A stretch of DNA of 64,000 bases from Rhizophagus irregularis. Its lineage: Eukaryota; Glomeromycota; Glomeromycetes; Glomerales; Glomeraceae. Every line of letters starts with the position of its first letter. Position 1 is the first letter of the stretch. Below, in pieces: positions 35,829 to 48,839 of the stretch. The notes under the pieces are model-generated. The model was not told where the DNA came from. It did no database searches and saw nothing but the letters and a program-made list of their open reading frames with translations. The position numbers were made by a program, and so were the translations under genes. The DNA lies in the NCBI RefSeq assembly GCF_026210795.1, contig NC_089430.1:5146001-5210000 (forward strand), in the 5' to 3' direction.

Positions 35829-37914
35829 TGTCCGAGTCCATATACGTTAACAATTACGTGTTGTATATCATGTGACTTCAGTACATATTGTGTGATTACC
35901 TTGAAAGGATAGTTCTTCCTTTCAAATCATCAAATTTACTAAATTTACTTATAATTTAACTAATATAAGTTAGCTATAATATATTTCAATACTGTACTTC
36001 AAAATGTTTAACTCCTTATTTTTTTTAGCCATAGAATTCCTATTGCGTATAGGAAAGATGGACCAATTTAACATGATTACGAATATAATTGGTTATCGAT
36101 ATATAAAATTTGTTTGTCATACGCTCAACTAAACTTACTTTTCGTTTCTGGTATAGTAATTTCTTCAATTTTCGGAAAATCAATTATACTGTTTTTTTTT
36201 AAGGTAAATGAAACGCAAATCCTTTGAATTGTGGGAATTTCTTTCTCTTTTATGCCTTTTATGGAAACATTAATAATAATTAATTGATTTTTTTTTTTAT
36301 TTTTTTTTGTCATTGTATTTTATTCAATTTTTTTTATAATTGTGTAACGAAGTATAACTCTTTAGAATTCCATATGATCAAAACAAAAAAATTCTAATTT
36401 GTTAATTGACCTTTTTGAAGACGCAGTAATTGACGCAGTAATTGACGCAGTAATTCCTTATTAAAACAACTTGTTGTAATAGTAACTTTTATTTATACTT
36501 GCTGTATTATTAAACAATTTATTTTTAATTATGAAAAACTTTCTTGTTCTAAAAAGTAATTAATTTTAATTTTTTAAAATGGAGAAATTTTCTCGTTCTA
36601 AAATGAAAAATTTTTTTTTTGTTGATAAAAAAAAAATTTAATTATTTCTTCGGTACTAGTGTGTTATAATAAAGGAAAAGAATTTGTTGCTAAATATATT
36701 CAAAAGTATTACATATATTTATTGAAAGGATATCAATCTCATATTGGAAAAAGTAATTACAGTTGTGTTCTGATTCTGAAAGATGAACGTTTTGACAAAA
36801 AAAAAATAAAAATAAAAATATTAAACTAAAATTCATATTTGAGCTTTTAGAATGACGCCTTTAGAACTAATTCTATTTTAAATCTTAAATTCTTGATGAA
36901 TCAATTTATTGTTTGTTCATTTGATTAATTTATTACTAAGATATTAAGATATTGTAAGTTTTGTATTTTCCTCTCTCTTATTATAGTCAATTATTCCTAG
37001 TAAATTATATTATGACCTTATAATTTTTTTATAATTATAATAGTTTCATTTTGTACGAAAGTTAAAGTTACTAATGCAACATGGTGTCAATTATATTGTT
37101 TAGTAGAAAATGAAGTGAACGAAACGAAGGTCATGCGGGGCATAGGAATTAATATTAATGCATATGTATATATAATTTTTCAAAATAAATATAATAAAAT
37201 ATTACATAAAAAGAAGGCGCCCTTCTTTTTAAGCTTTACTCCTAATATTAAAATACGAAAAGTTACCGATAAATCATTTAACTGTAGTCTCCCCGAGTGG
37301 AATTAAATGCAGAAACGTATTAGGATCATTTATTGAATTTCGGTTCGTTATTGTAATTTATTACATATCTTTCATAAAAAATTATACACCTATAAATCTG
37401 ACGATCCCAAATCAGATCTTGATAGAGCATTTGGTGTATCTTAAATGAATTTTGGCCCGTTGAGATACTGTATCCTCAATCCTGTTTGCTAATCAAAAAT
37501 TTAGGATCATGATGTCTGCATTGTGCAAGTAAAGTGAAACTTACTCTTGAAGATGATAAGAAAATTAAGAAATTGCTAATGTCTTCCAGTATATTAACAA
37601 TGTGCATTAGTGATAATTCATGTTACGCAATGTAAAATATCATGTAGGTGGCAGGCAGGTCTGGTTAGCAAAAAAAATAATGTAAACGCAAATACAATCT
37701 TTATTATAAGTTGTTATTCCATATTAATTCTGTTAGTAAAGTAAATATTGGGAAAATTTGTGTAAAGATTATGAACTTGAAAATATGCTAGTGCCCTAAA
37801 CCAGTTGTCACGAATATGGCATAATACAATATAATGGCCATTAGGTAGAACGAAATCATATAGGCCATTTTCTTTTGGAACGATATCAAAAACCTTAACC
37901 AGAGGGTGTAATCT
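35829..37914. other. Intergenic stretch between gene A and the next gene relic
   Basis: Contains a Lys-rich open frame on the minus strand (36313-36125, starting MTKKNKKKNQLIIINVS and ending at a possible donor aaa|gtaagt), which might be a first exon but has no recognisable domain or found second exon. It also holds the 12-bp tandem repeat at 36420. Otherwise no gene is seen. Confidence 0.35.
36420..36455. repeat. Three perfect copies of a 12-bp tandem repeat
   Basis: The unit GACGCAGTAATT is repeated three times head to tail. Confidence 0.9.
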
Positions 37915-38441
37915 ATTTCCTCCTATTTGAAATCTTCTGATCCTATAATTGACCAGCCGTATTCAGATCATTCAACATTTGTATCGTGTATCCTTGATAA
38001 AATTGGAAACACCGTCGGGTCCAGCTGTTTTATCACAATATTGGCGGTCGTAACCTCCGGTGCTCTTGGTGGAAGTTCTAAAATAGCGTTCCGACTTCCG
38101 ACCATTCCGTCCTGGTCTCCTTATTCCTTTCCAGATCTTCTGTAAAAAGTTCCTCCAGCAATATGTTTTCCGCCATTGTCAACGTTGTTTCCTCCGGTTC
38201 CTTAAGAATTAATAATTTCGAGTTTTTTGATTAAACATTATTATATAAAAGTATAACATAAATCAGGGAATTACCAACTGATCCTGAGTAAGTACGTACA
38301 TTTTGGTTTAAAAATAATAATACTTCCTCGTGCTTTTTATACGGTTCCCTTGCTTCAATCCACTTGGCTAATTCAGTCTGATTAATAGATGCCTTCAACT
38401 CTTTCTTTAGCTTTTTTTACTTCTTCTAATTCTTTAGACAT
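37915..38441 (-). pseudogene. Two-exon gene of unknown function with one frameshift and in-frame stops
   Basis: On the minus strand an ATG at 38441 starts MSKELEEVKK. A one-base change in the following A-run shifts the frame to ELKASINQTELAKWIEAREP and then YKKHEEVLLFLNQNVRTYSG. A donor (cagttg|gtaatt) and an acceptor (ttcttaag|gaaccgg) define an intron of about 90 bp. Exon 2 is GTGGNNVDNGGKHIAGG, then a TAA, then in the same frame NAILELPPRAPEVTTANIVI and KQLDPTVFPILSRIHDT. The coding look (no AT bias, continuous frame) is clear, but I do not recognise the family. Confidence 0.5.
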
Positions 38442-40028
38442 TTATACGTAGCCATTTTGTAAGTAGACGTCTTATAAGTAGACATGAGAGTTAAAATGAT
38501 GCAGTTAGCAAAAGCCAATCATTTTATATGCAGATCAAATCAGATGAAGCTCAGCCAATAATTTTATTAATTTTGAATTCTTGTAATCTATATTTGGAAA
38601 AAAATTTGTAAAACTTAATAGCAATTCCTTATTCGTTTGATTGAACTACCACAGTAAGATCAATAAAGTAAACTATGTGTCATCAGAAGCCTATCATCAC
38701 GTGTCCACATCATCCACATCACTATCCACATCATTATACAGAAATAAATATATTCCAGTCAGTGAAGAACATTCGACCGAAAAAACTCAAAAATTTTTAG
38801 ACTAATAATATATTTCTTATGTTCAATGGATGAAACTTATTGATGAATGAGTCAAAAGGTCGGGTATTTCGTGTGTTACACAAAGAATCAGACAAATCAA
38901 ATAAACACCGGTGAAGTAATCGATTGAGGCGATACAGAAAATTTAGACCACGGTCTTAACGGTTGCGTTGCAATTAGCGACAAAACGGTTGTTTTGACGT
39001 TTAAGTACGAAATTTTCCTCGAAGCATCCCTATGAAACACGTTTCCGCAAGTAATACAGTGAATGCCTCAGTTAATGGCTTCCCGATAGTAAAACGATGG
39101 ATTATGTTATTAATATGGACCTGCAGAAAAATATTACGAGATAAATGTTTCATTTTAACAAAATAGGCCAGCAGTCATTTTTATTACACATAAAACCCTA
39201 AATATTTTATTTAACTCTATTAAGAAAAAAAAAATCGAATCTAAAATATCGATATTTTTTTTTTTTCCATTGGTATGAAAGTAATAATAAAAAAATCAAA
39301 ATTATCTTTTTTATTCAGTTGAAAAAGTACTCATTTCGGCAGATTTATGAAATTAAGCAAAAATATTCGCTGCTACAGTGCTACCCACCCTGAGTTGAAC
39401 TGATAATAAATATTAGCTATCCTAAATGCAGAATGCATTAGTCATTTTTTGAGTTTCGATTCGTTATTGTAATTTATTTCAAAAAATTATGTACCCACAA
39501 ATCTCACAATCCTAAATCAAATCTTGTTAGTCTAAGAATTGGCTAATATGTCATTCATTATGAACTGTAGAATAACTACACAGTAAATCCTGCTCATTAC
39601 TTATTTTACATTAAATTCCTTAAATTGCATATACAAATTTGTTTATTTAGTTAAAAAATATAAAATAAATAATTATATACATGATATTAACATAATAATT
39701 TTAATGTTACTATTTATAGCCTACTTACTATTCACAATTATTTTGTTTCGCTAACGTTAACGAAAAGTAAAAAACCACCAACGCTTTTAAAGTATACACT
39801 ATATATATTCTTTTCGCTTTGTGTTCTTAGGAAAGCAGACAATAAAGTGAATAAACAAATAATAAATTGTAATTATAATACAATATTAACCTTAACAGCT
39901 AAGATAATATAATATAAATTACTTAATATACAAGAAATAGCTTTAGACCATAGGCGTCTTAGGGAAAAGGTTTCGCCTCTACCATTCTCTTTTCCAATAC
40001 TATTCCTCCAGTCGTGGATTTTAACGTA
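38442..40028. other. Intergenic, no gene seen
   Basis: AT-rich with short direct repeats. The words 'ttgagtttcgattcgttattgtaattt' near 39450 and 'tgaatttcggttcgttattgtaattt' near 37333 are related, suggesting a duplicated fragment about 2.1 kb apart. Confidence 0.4.
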
Positions 40029-41528
40029 TTAAGAAATATCGATATCGATTCGTAAAGATTCTATTTAATGAAATAAATTTTATTAGTATTTTTAAAAAAT
40101 TTTTTTTTTTTAAATGATACTAATTTGTCAATACCTAAACATTCTCCGCTTATTATATTGTCACATCGTTCATAATAATCGTCAGAATTTTTTGGTTCAG
40201 GAAGATTATCAATACTAAGTAATCTACTTGCATAAATAGCTTCTGAATGTGTCTCATATGATAAAGGGGATAAGGATGTATTATTTTTTGGGAATTTATT
40301 ATTATTAATATTATCCGCTTCTACAATTTGGTTCTGTAATCTTATATTATCATCAAAATAAATGTACCAATTAGATAAAATTTTTTCAATTTCATCTGTT
40401 GTTGGTCGATTTAATGGATTTGCATCCAAGCATCTTTTAATTAAATGCACAATTAATTGAGGTACTTTAATATTATTAAATCTTGGTCTAAGTCCTAGAC
40501 AAATTCTCATCGCTAAATTTTCATCATGACTCAAATTATGGTATGGAGGTAATCCAGAAATTATTTCATACATAACTATACCAAAACTATAAATATCAGC
40601 AGCTTTGGTATAATTTTTTCCTCGTAAGATTTCAGGAGCAATATAAGGTAAAACACCATATATACTGTTTTTCGATGTATAACAATCTGCAGGTTTACAT
40701 AACCCCATATCAGTTATGTATATACCATCCATATCACCCATATGAAGTATATTTCCAATATGTAAATCTCGATGAATTAACCCATTTTTATGAATATGAT
40801 CAAGTCCAAATGCAATATACCATAAATAAATGATCTTAATTTTCCAATTTAATTCATTATAACTTTTATCTAAATAATTTCTTAAACTACCATTCTTTGC
40901 ATAATCCAAGACCATCATATAATTTTTCGTTTCCGGATCTTGAGTTATTCCATGAAATTTATTAATATAAGCAAAATCACTACTTAATTTATGATGTAAT
41001 GTAATCTACACATATTATTAAATATATTAACGTAAGTAAAATAAAAATAAAAAATTTTTTTTTTTTTAAAAATAATAAAAATTAAAATTTTTATAATACC
41101 TCATTCATAAATTCCAATGTAACATTTTTTGAATCATTTATACTTTTCAACGCCACAAATTCATTTTGATTATTTCTATTCCAACTTTGATTATTAATAT
41201 CCCATTTATTCATATGTCCATCAATCCAATTTGCTCTATAAACTTTACCAAATCCACCTTTTGCAATAAATTTAATATCATAAAATTTATCATAAGGTAT
41301 CCATTCTAATGCATATGATTCTCCAATAACAATATGTGAGCATATTTGAGTCTCTACAATAAATTCATCAATACAATTATTACCACTAGTCCAATTATTG
41401 AAATTTTGTTTAAAATGATTTACATTGCATCTAATACCAAAACGGTCACATTGTTCACATATTTCATTATATTTTTTATTATGAGGTAACTTAATTAACT
41501 TTTTAACATTTTTTATAAAACGATTCAT
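40029..41528 (-). CDS. Kinase gene B: single N-lobe, canonical glomeromycotan TKL-like kinase
   Basis: Three exons on the minus strand: 41528-41100, 41005-40135, 40060-40029; 443 aa. Exon 1 (ATG at 41528, MNRFIKNVKKLIKLP) has the Cys-rich leader ICEQCDRFGIRC, then NWTSGNNCIDEFI, AKGGFGKVYRANW, VALK and EFMNE. Exon 2 opens with beta4-beta5 (FHGITQDPETKNYMMVL) and the C-lobe: IHRDLHIGN, TDMGLCKPAD, YIAPEILRG, DIYSFGIVMYE, RPTTDEIEK. The tail has NLPEPKNSDDYYERCD. The final exon encodes ESLRIDIDIS-stop after a phase 1 intron. All catalytic residues are present (DFG as DMG, usual here). This is the reference layout from which genes A, C and D depart. The frame stays open upstream of the chosen ATG, but that part lies in sequence unlike the family leader. 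Confidence 0.88.
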
Positions 41529-43640
41529 TTTGAAATTTTTGTTTATGAGTAAAATATTAAAAGTTAAGGCGATTATATATATAATTTCATGAGCACTGAA
41601 AGGTTTGAAAGGTTGAATGCTACTGGAAATTTTCATTCTAATTTTAGCCTTTCGAGTACAATTGAACTCCTTTTGAAGCTTATAATGTATATTTATAGAT
41701 ACTTTCCTTTGAGGGGAAACTTATTCATGGTGACTTTTTTGTGGAATTGTGTAACAATGAAAAAACAATTGTGTCATCGACGACGAATAATATTGTGATG
41801 AATAGATTCTACGCCCGCTCAAATATGAAGTTTAATCACGTGATACTATTAATGATTAGACATCACACCTTGTCCACCGAAAACTAAAAATAGAAAACAT
41901 TTGTCATCACATATTATAATAACGTAATTGTAGAACAACGAATTTACGCTTACTATTAACGTACTGTACAATACGACAAAGAAATCTTTGATCCCATTGC
42001 AAATTATAGAAATTACGTATACCTTCAAAAAAAGTTTCAGGAGGTTTGTTTTTTTTTGGCAAATAGAGTTAGAAAATTCACAAAATACGGAATAATTTTC
42101 ATTGTAATATTCCCTAAATTGATGTTGTCACAAAAGCTTAAATAAAATTACTGAAGTATTCGTTTCACAATGACTGTATCTTATTTTAATTCAAGGTCCT
42201 ATTTTAACTTAAATAAATAATCCTTTATAATACATAATTGAATCATGGTCTAAAATCATTAGTCATAAGGATGATATTTACCTAGATGTACGTGTTGTGC
42301 GAACTGTAGCACGTGAACTTCATTGTTATGTGCACTTCATTAAAAATTTGAATAATTTATTAAACAAGCATTAATTGCAAAATTAATCTCATAACTGCGG
42401 GACAATAGAATCACGTGCTAACGGCCTGATTTTTATTGCAGCAAGATTTCATAGGTAATAATTACATCATAATAAACTATTTTGTACAACATAATAAACT
42501 ATTTATACTATACAATCCATTATAAATAACTACATGGGGGGAACAACGTGATTCTATTGTCCCTTGTTATTCATTAATTTACGAATGTATTTCGTAAACT
42601 CGTACATTCGATAAATTTATCTGTATAAATATACAGTTTACAAATCACAAAATATTACTCTTTTTAATATAATATTATTAATATTCGTAATTCCTTTATA
42701 AATTTAAGTATATTTTATTACGTAATTTTCATCAATTGGATAATAATATTTTTAGTGTTATTTATTGTATGGAATAGCTGTTATCCGATCGGTTACGATT
42801 ACGAACTGATTGTTTTGACCTGACCGGACCGCGGATTTTTTTTTTAAAAAAAAAATTTTTAATAAATATTTCTGATTAATAGTTTAACGTCCGTTTGATT
42901 ATCAAGCTGAAATGGTTATCCGGCAAAAAAAGAAAAATTAATTTTTTTTTAGTACGTAAAAAATCACTTTGACCGGATAGTTTAATACCCTTAGATTGTT
43001 TAGCTGAAAAGAATTTTTAATAAATATAGTATTTTCCTAGAAAACAACTTTTTTTAAAAAAAATAATAATGTATTTTAAATAACAGCAGATTCATACATA
43101 GAAAAGAGCCAAGATAAGAGTAGCGGGCTAAAAGAAATAATTTATAGTTCAAGTTTTATGATATTTTTACACATTTTTTAAGGAATATAATAAATATATT
43201 TTGATTTTGATAACCGTAACCGTAATCGCTTACTCTAATTTTTTTTAAAAAAATGAATTGGAAAAATTAAATTTCTATTCTTAATTTTGCTTTTTTTTTT
43301 ACTAAAAAATTTTTGGTTATACGCTATTATTTTTTTTTTGCGTGAGTAATTCTTATTTTGAGTGACTAAAAATTTACTTTACAATCACCTATTTTAATTT
43401 CTTGTGCGGAACTGCGAATATTTTATATTTTGAAAATTTTTTTTTTCTACATAAGCCACGTTCTATTTAATAAATGACGATGAAATTTGATATAATAAAA
43501 AAAAAAAATTCAAGCTTAAGAGGTTAATAAAAAGAATAAACGAAAAAATAAAAAAAAGTGATTATTGTGAAAAGTGGCTTAAACATAAATGCGATCCATA
43601 CGAACCAGGCTTTTTCTTCGAATTTTTTTTAAAAAAATGA
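41529..43640. other. Divergent intergenic region between genes B and C
   Basis: AT-rich with long A/T runs. A GACCTGACCGGACCGCGG repeat word lies near 42818. No gene is supported. Confidence 0.4.
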
Positions 43641-44370
43641 GAGAAATTTTTTCAAATAAAAAATGAAAATTAAAAATATGCAAATAAACAATAATAACGT
43701 GACTATAACGATTAATAAATTTTACCAAGAATTAAGAGAATAAAATGGAATAACAAAAGCTTTTTATTAATAAAAATTGAATATATTATTTATTCATCTA
43801 TACTAAAAAAAAATAATGAAAAAGAGATCCTAGGCATTAAAATATTTACAACTTGTATCATTTGTAAAAAAGTGTCATAACCCACTCATATACTATTTCA
43901 GAATTTCTGTCTTTTGACGAGGATTTGGTGACGTGAAGTAAAGTATGACAGTGTCAGTGACTTTCTAAAAATGGTAATTATTTATGCATTGAAGTAACAA
44001 ATCACTGTTTGCCAAGAATTCTGTGTAATACAACTTACTGTTACTGCGCTCAGTGCGCTAAAATGCTAAATCAAAAATTTTTCTTAATTTTTTTTTTTTG
44101 TTATGGGAAGAGCTCGAAATTTGTGGAGGACCAGTTCTATCAACGCCGGAGTCGCCGGATGCACAACTCAATCGTATTCAACAAATCCACAATAATGTAC
44201 AATGTAAATCACATGACATGCATAGCACGTGATAATTACATTTTGACTTTCTATTTATATAACCTCAGTTCGAAACAATATTTTTTCCACTTTTTAACTC
44301 GCACAAATTTTTTAGCTTTTTTTTATATCTCTCAATTTGAATTTGTTTATAAATTGTAAAAATCCTGCTC
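43640..44370 (+). promoter_or_regulatory. Upstream region of gene C, duplicated upstream of gene D
   Basis: Closely similar in order to 52480-53383: AAATTTTACCAA, GAGATCCTAG, TTATTTATGCATT, AGTAACAAATCA, then AGAGCTCGAAATTTGTGGAGGA, CACGTG (44226; 53254 in D), GACTTTCTATTTATAT, GAAACAATATTTTT (44272; 53301 in D) and CTCATGGATTCTTTT at the start codon. The shared CACGTG and TATTTATA spacing, about 110-140 bp before the ATG, makes them candidate promoter elements. Function is inferred. Confidence 0.45.
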
Positions 44371-44784
44371 ATGGATTCTTTTGGGCTAATTAAGCCATCA
44401 GATGCTAGTGAGATATGTAAAAAATGTAATTGCATATGTTATGCAATACGATTTCAACAAAATTTCAAAAATTGGACTAGTGATAATGATGACATTGATA
44501 AATTTATTCAAAATACTCAGTTATCAGCTCATAAAAATGCGATGGAAGCAATAGAATGGATACCTTATGATAGATTGTATAATATTAAATATATTGCAAA
44601 AGATAAGTTTGGTAAAGTAGTATATAGAGCAAATTGGATTGATGGATATATAAGTTTTTATAATAGTGATGAAGAAAGTTGGGATAATGAAAATCAAAAT
44701 TGGATAAGAAATGAATGCAATATGTTTGTGAATTTGAAGAGTTTAAATACTCCAAACATTCTTACATTAAAATTTTTAAATAAG
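44371..44784 (+). repeat. Gene C N-lobe unit 1 (first exon)
   Basis: 138 codons. Leader then NWTSDNDDIDKFI. AKDKFGKVVYRANW carries one extra Val, and VNLK is retained. Donor at 44785. Confidence 0.8.
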
Positions 44785-44855
44785 GTATAAACTTTAGTTA
44801 ATCACCTAACAAAATTATAAATGTTTTATTTTCTAATATATTATTACATTTGTAG

Positions 44856-45291
44856 ATTAAAATTGAACATATATTTTATGGAATAACTCAGAATCCAGAA
44901 ACAAAAAATTATATGATGGTTTTGAATAATAAATGCAAAAAATGTAATTATATATGTAATTCAATTTACTTCCAACAGGAATTTATAGATTGGACTAGTG
45001 GCAATGATGACATTGATAAATTTATTTAAAATACTTATCAGCTCATAATAATGTAAGAGAAGCATTAGAATGGATACCTTATGATAAATTGTATGATATT
45101 AAATATATTGCAAAGATGAGTTTGGTAAAGTATATAGAGCAAATTGGATTGATGGCTATATAAGTTATTATGAAAGTGATGAAAGTTGGGATAATAAAAA
45201 TCAAAATTGGATAAGAAAGGATAAAAATATATATGTAATTCTGAAAAACTTTGATTATTCAAAAAATATTACATCAGAATTTATGAAAGAG
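44856..45291 (+). pseudogene. Gene C N-lobe unit 2 (broken)
   Basis: Opens IKIEHIFYGITQNPETKNY then NNKCKKCNYICN. Stop TAA at 45027 replaces the Gln of FIQNT. CAGT is deleted in the TQLSAH segment and one A in IAKDEFG. Splice borders are intact, so the exon can still be defined by the spliceosome. Confidence 0.8.
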
Positions 45292-45366
45292 GTATAATAA
45301 TTTTTTATTTGGTAATACAATTATAAAATTTTTGATTTTATTATTAACAATATATTTTATTTGTAG

Positions 45367-45774
45367 ATTAACAAAGCTTGTGGAATTACTCAGGATCTAG
45401 AAACAAAAAGTTATATGATGGTTTTGCATCGTAATAAATGTAAAATGTGTAATAAAATATGTAATGCAATTCACTTTCAACAGAAATTTATAGATTGGAC
45501 TAGTGGTAATGATGATATTGATAGATTTATTCAAGATACTCAGCTATCAGCTCATCGTAATATAGAGAAAGCATTAGAATGGGTATCTTATGATAAATTT
45601 TATAATATTAAGTATATTGCTAAAGATAAGTTTAGCGAAGTATATGTAGCAAATTGGATTGATGGATATATACATGGATGGGACACCTATACTCAAGATT
45701 GGGAAAGAAAAAATCAAAACATGATTGTGATTCTAAAAAGTTTAAATAATTCAACGCTTGAGTTTATTGATGAG
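45367..45774 (+). repeat. Gene C N-lobe unit 3
   Basis: 136 codons. INKACGITQDLETKSYMMVL then CKMCNKIC. AKDKFSEVYVANW lacks the loop glycines. VILK is retained. Confidence 0.8.
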
Positions 45775-45843
45775 GTACTTTTTATAATAAATTATTAAAA
45801 GTTATTTGAATTTTTACTAACAGCATTATATTTGTATTTGTAG

Positions 45844-46260
45844 ATTATATTATATCATAAAAATCATAAATTTTATGGAGTAACTCAAGATCCTGAAACT
45901 AAAAGTTATATGGTAGCTTTAACATGTGAAAAATGTGAACATTTATGCAATTCAGTACATTTTTTGGAAAACTTCAAAAATTGGACTAGTGGTAACAGTG
46001 ATATTGACAAATTTATTCAAAATACTCAGTTATCAGCTCACAATAATGCAGAAGAAGCATTAGAATGGATATCTTATGATAAATTTTATAATATTAAGTA
46101 CATTGCAGAAGGTAAGCTTGGGGAAATGTATAGAGCAAATTGGATTGATGGATGTATATATGGATGGGACATCTATACTCAAAGTTGGAAAAGAAAAGAT
46201 CAAAACATGATTGTAATTCTAGAAAATTTAAATAATTCAACACTTGAATGTATTAATAAG
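45844..46260 (+). repeat. Gene C N-lobe unit 4
   Basis: 139 codons. HKFYGVTQDPETKSYMVAL then CEKCEHLC. AEGKLGEMYRANW. The beta3 lysine is Glu (VILENL). Confidence 0.8.
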
Positions 46261-46320
46261 GTAATGCATAATGAATAATTAATAAATTTTTAATTTTTAC
46301 TAATGTATTCTTATTTATAG

Positions 46321-46704
46321 AACACAGTATTTCATAAATATCATAAATTTTGTGGAATAACTCAAGATCCAGAAACAAAAAGTTATATTATGATTTTAAC
46401 ATGTAAAAAATGCAATCATGTATGCAATTCAATACATTTTATATATTTTTGGCAAAATTTCAGAAACTGGACTCAATTTATTCAAAATTCTCAACTATCC
46501 GCTCATGATGATGCAGAGAAAGCATTAGAATGGATATCTTATGATAGATTTGGTGATATTAAGTATATTGCTAAAGATGAGTTTAGCGAAGTATATGTAG
46601 CAAATTGGATTGATGATAATTTGTATGATCATGATCAAAATTGGAAAAAATACGATGTAGTTCTGAAAGATCTAAATAATTCAAAAAATGTTTCATTTGA
46701 TAAG
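46321..46704 (+). repeat. Gene C N-lobe unit 5 (internal deletion)
   Basis: 128 codons. HKFCGITQDPETKSYIMIL then CKKCNHVC. The SGNDDIDK segment is deleted in frame (NWTQFIQ). AKDEFSEVYVANW, VVLK. Confidence 0.8.
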
Positions 46705-46772
46705 GTATAATAATTTCACTGTTTGATCAGATTTTTATAGAATTTAATTTCTTATAGTCATCAAATTTGTAG

Positions 46773-47177
46773 ATTATAGTATATCATAAATTTTATGGAA
46801 TAACTCAGGATCCAAAAACCAAGAATTATATGGTTGTTTTAGCGTGTGAAGAATGCAATCATGTATGCAATACATTGCACTTTCAGTGGAATTTCATAAA
46901 TTGGACTAGTGGCAATGATGATATTGATGAATTTATTCGGGATACTCAACTATTAGCACATAGTAGCCCTAAAGTATTTGAAAAAGCGTTGGAATGGATA
47001 CCTTACCACAGTTTTTATGATGTTAAACTAATTGATGAAGAAATGTATAAAGCAAATTGGATTGATGGATATATATTTGGATGGGATTATAAAAACAATG
47101 AATGGAAAAGAATAGGCCAAAATATGTTTGTAGTTTTCAAATGCTTAAAATATGTTACATTGGAATTTATAAATGAG
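46773..47177 (+). repeat. Gene C N-lobe unit 6 (glycine loop lost)
   Basis: 135 codons. HKFYGITQDPKTKNYMVVL then CEECNHVC. The loop is reduced to IDEEMYKANW. VVFK is retained. Confidence 0.8.
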
Positions 47178-47247
47178 GTATAATAATTTAATTTATTATT
47201 TAAAATTTTGTAAAATTTTAATTTTTATTAACTTATTACATTTGTAG

Positions 47248-47663
47248 GCTAAACTAAATTATGAATTTTATGGAATAACTCAAAATCCAGAAACAAAAGA
47301 ATTTATGATGGTTTTGAACAATATATGTGAAAAATGTAAAATCACATGTAACATGATACGCTTTCAGCAAAACTTCAAAAATTTAATGGTATTGATAAAT
47401 TTATTCAGGATGCTCAACTATCAGCACATTCAATTTACGAGATAAAAAATGTATTAGAATGGATACCTTATGATAAATTTTCTAATATTGTATATATTGC
47501 AAAAGGTGGGTTTGGCAAAGTGTATAAAGCAAATTGGATTGATGGATACATCAGTGATTGGAATGATAATAATCAAAATTGGAATAGATATAATAAAAGT
47601 ATGCTGGTGGCATTAAAAAGCTTAAATAATTCAGAAAATGTTACATACAAATTTATGAATGAG
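47248..47663 (+). pseudogene. Gene C N-lobe unit 7 (frameshifted, formerly catalytic)
   Basis: Opens NYEFYGITQNPETKEFMMVL then CEKCKITC. A deletion after NFKN shifts the frame. In the restored frame AKGGFGKVYKANW and VALKSL are intact, as expected for the unit next to the C-lobe. Confidence 0.8.
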
Positions 47664-48839
47664 GTATAACTAATTTGTTTTTTTTAATTCAATAATTTAA
47701 TTTTTAGTACTGTACTAACACTCTTATATTTAGATTACATTACATTATAAAGTAAATTTAAATGGCTATGTTATTAAACTTTATGGAATAACTCAAGAAC
47801 CAGTAACAAATAATTACATGATGGTTTTGGATTATGCAAAGGATGGAAATTTACGAAACTATTTAAATACAAGTTATAATAAATTAAGTTGGAATGATAA
47901 ACTTAATTATTTACATAGCATTGCACATGGACTTAAAGATATTCACGAAAACGAATTAATTCATCAAGATTTACATATTGGTAATATATTGAAAATTAAA
48001 CATAATACTGCTATAACTGATATGGGATTATGCAAACCTGCAGATTACAACACATCAACAAAAAGCACATATGGTGTTTTACCTTATATTGCTCCTGAAT
48101 GTTTAAGAGGACAAAACTATACCAAAGCTGCAGATATTTACAGTTTTGGTATAATTATGTATGAAGTAATTTCTGGATTACCTCCATATCATGATGTAAG
48201 TCATGATAATAGATTAGCAATAAAAATTTGTAAGGGACTTAGACCAAGGTTCAATATTAATGTACCTCAATTAATTGTACATTTAATTAAAAGATGCTTA
48301 GATGCAAATTAATTGAATCGGCCAACAACAGAAGAAATTGAAGAAAGTTTAAAACAATGGTTTATGGAATCATGTGTTAAATTTGGTAATTCTACAGAAA
48401 TACAAAAACAAATTGAGGTAGCAGAAGTAACCAATAATAATTCAATGATTAGTAGCGCATTTTCAACAAAATTAGGAACACTGTATGAAACACATTCAGA
48501 AGCTATTTATACCAGTAGACTACTTAGTTTTAATAATCTTCCTTTTCCAAAAAATTCTGATGATTATTATGAGCAGCAAGATAATATAATTAGTTTAGAA
48601 TCTTCAGGTATTAATTAGGATAAAAAAGTATTTGAATTAATTATATAAAATGATACTAATGGGTTTTTATTTATCAAATAGTATCTTTATCTTTACAAAT
48701 TGATATTTCTCAATTCAACATTAATGAAGATGGTAAATTTTTATTATTATTATAATAATCTTGTTTTTTATTCATACCTAATGCATTTCATCTTTATTTA
48801 TTCATTTATTTTTATTTTGTTTCATTTTTAGATAAATAA

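Larger units (their letters stand above)
44371..48839 (+). pseudogene. Kinase gene C: seven tandem N-lobe exons plus C-lobe, decaying
   Basis: Exons: 44371-44784, 44856-45291, 45367-45774, 45844-46260, 46321-46704, 46773-47177, 47248-47663 (units 1-7), 47734-48607 (C-lobe), 48682-48732 and 48832-48839 (tail, ends DK-stop). All have GT-AG borders. Units 1, 3, 4, 5 and 6 are multiples of three and open. Unit 2 has a TAA at 45027-45029 plus a 4-base and a 1-base deletion (436 nt). Unit 7 has lost most of WTSGN and two bases' worth of frame (416 nt). The C-lobe has a TAA at 48310-48312 in place of the CCA of DANPLNRPT, and HRD is HQD (IHQDLHIGN). Unit 7 otherwise keeps AKGGFGKVYKANW and VALK. Leader MDSFGLIKPSDASEICKKC as in genes A and D. 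Five lesions make a full-length product impossible, but skipping units 2 and 7 would restore the frame up to the C-lobe stop. Confidence 0.8.

Noticed and set aside
44009-44359. 116-aa frame just upstream of gene C
   Set aside because: Lies in the promoter region shared with gene D, where the frame is not conserved.
45065-45262. Minus-strand frame within gene C unit 2
   Set aside because: Antisense shadow; it appears only because the sense frame is broken.
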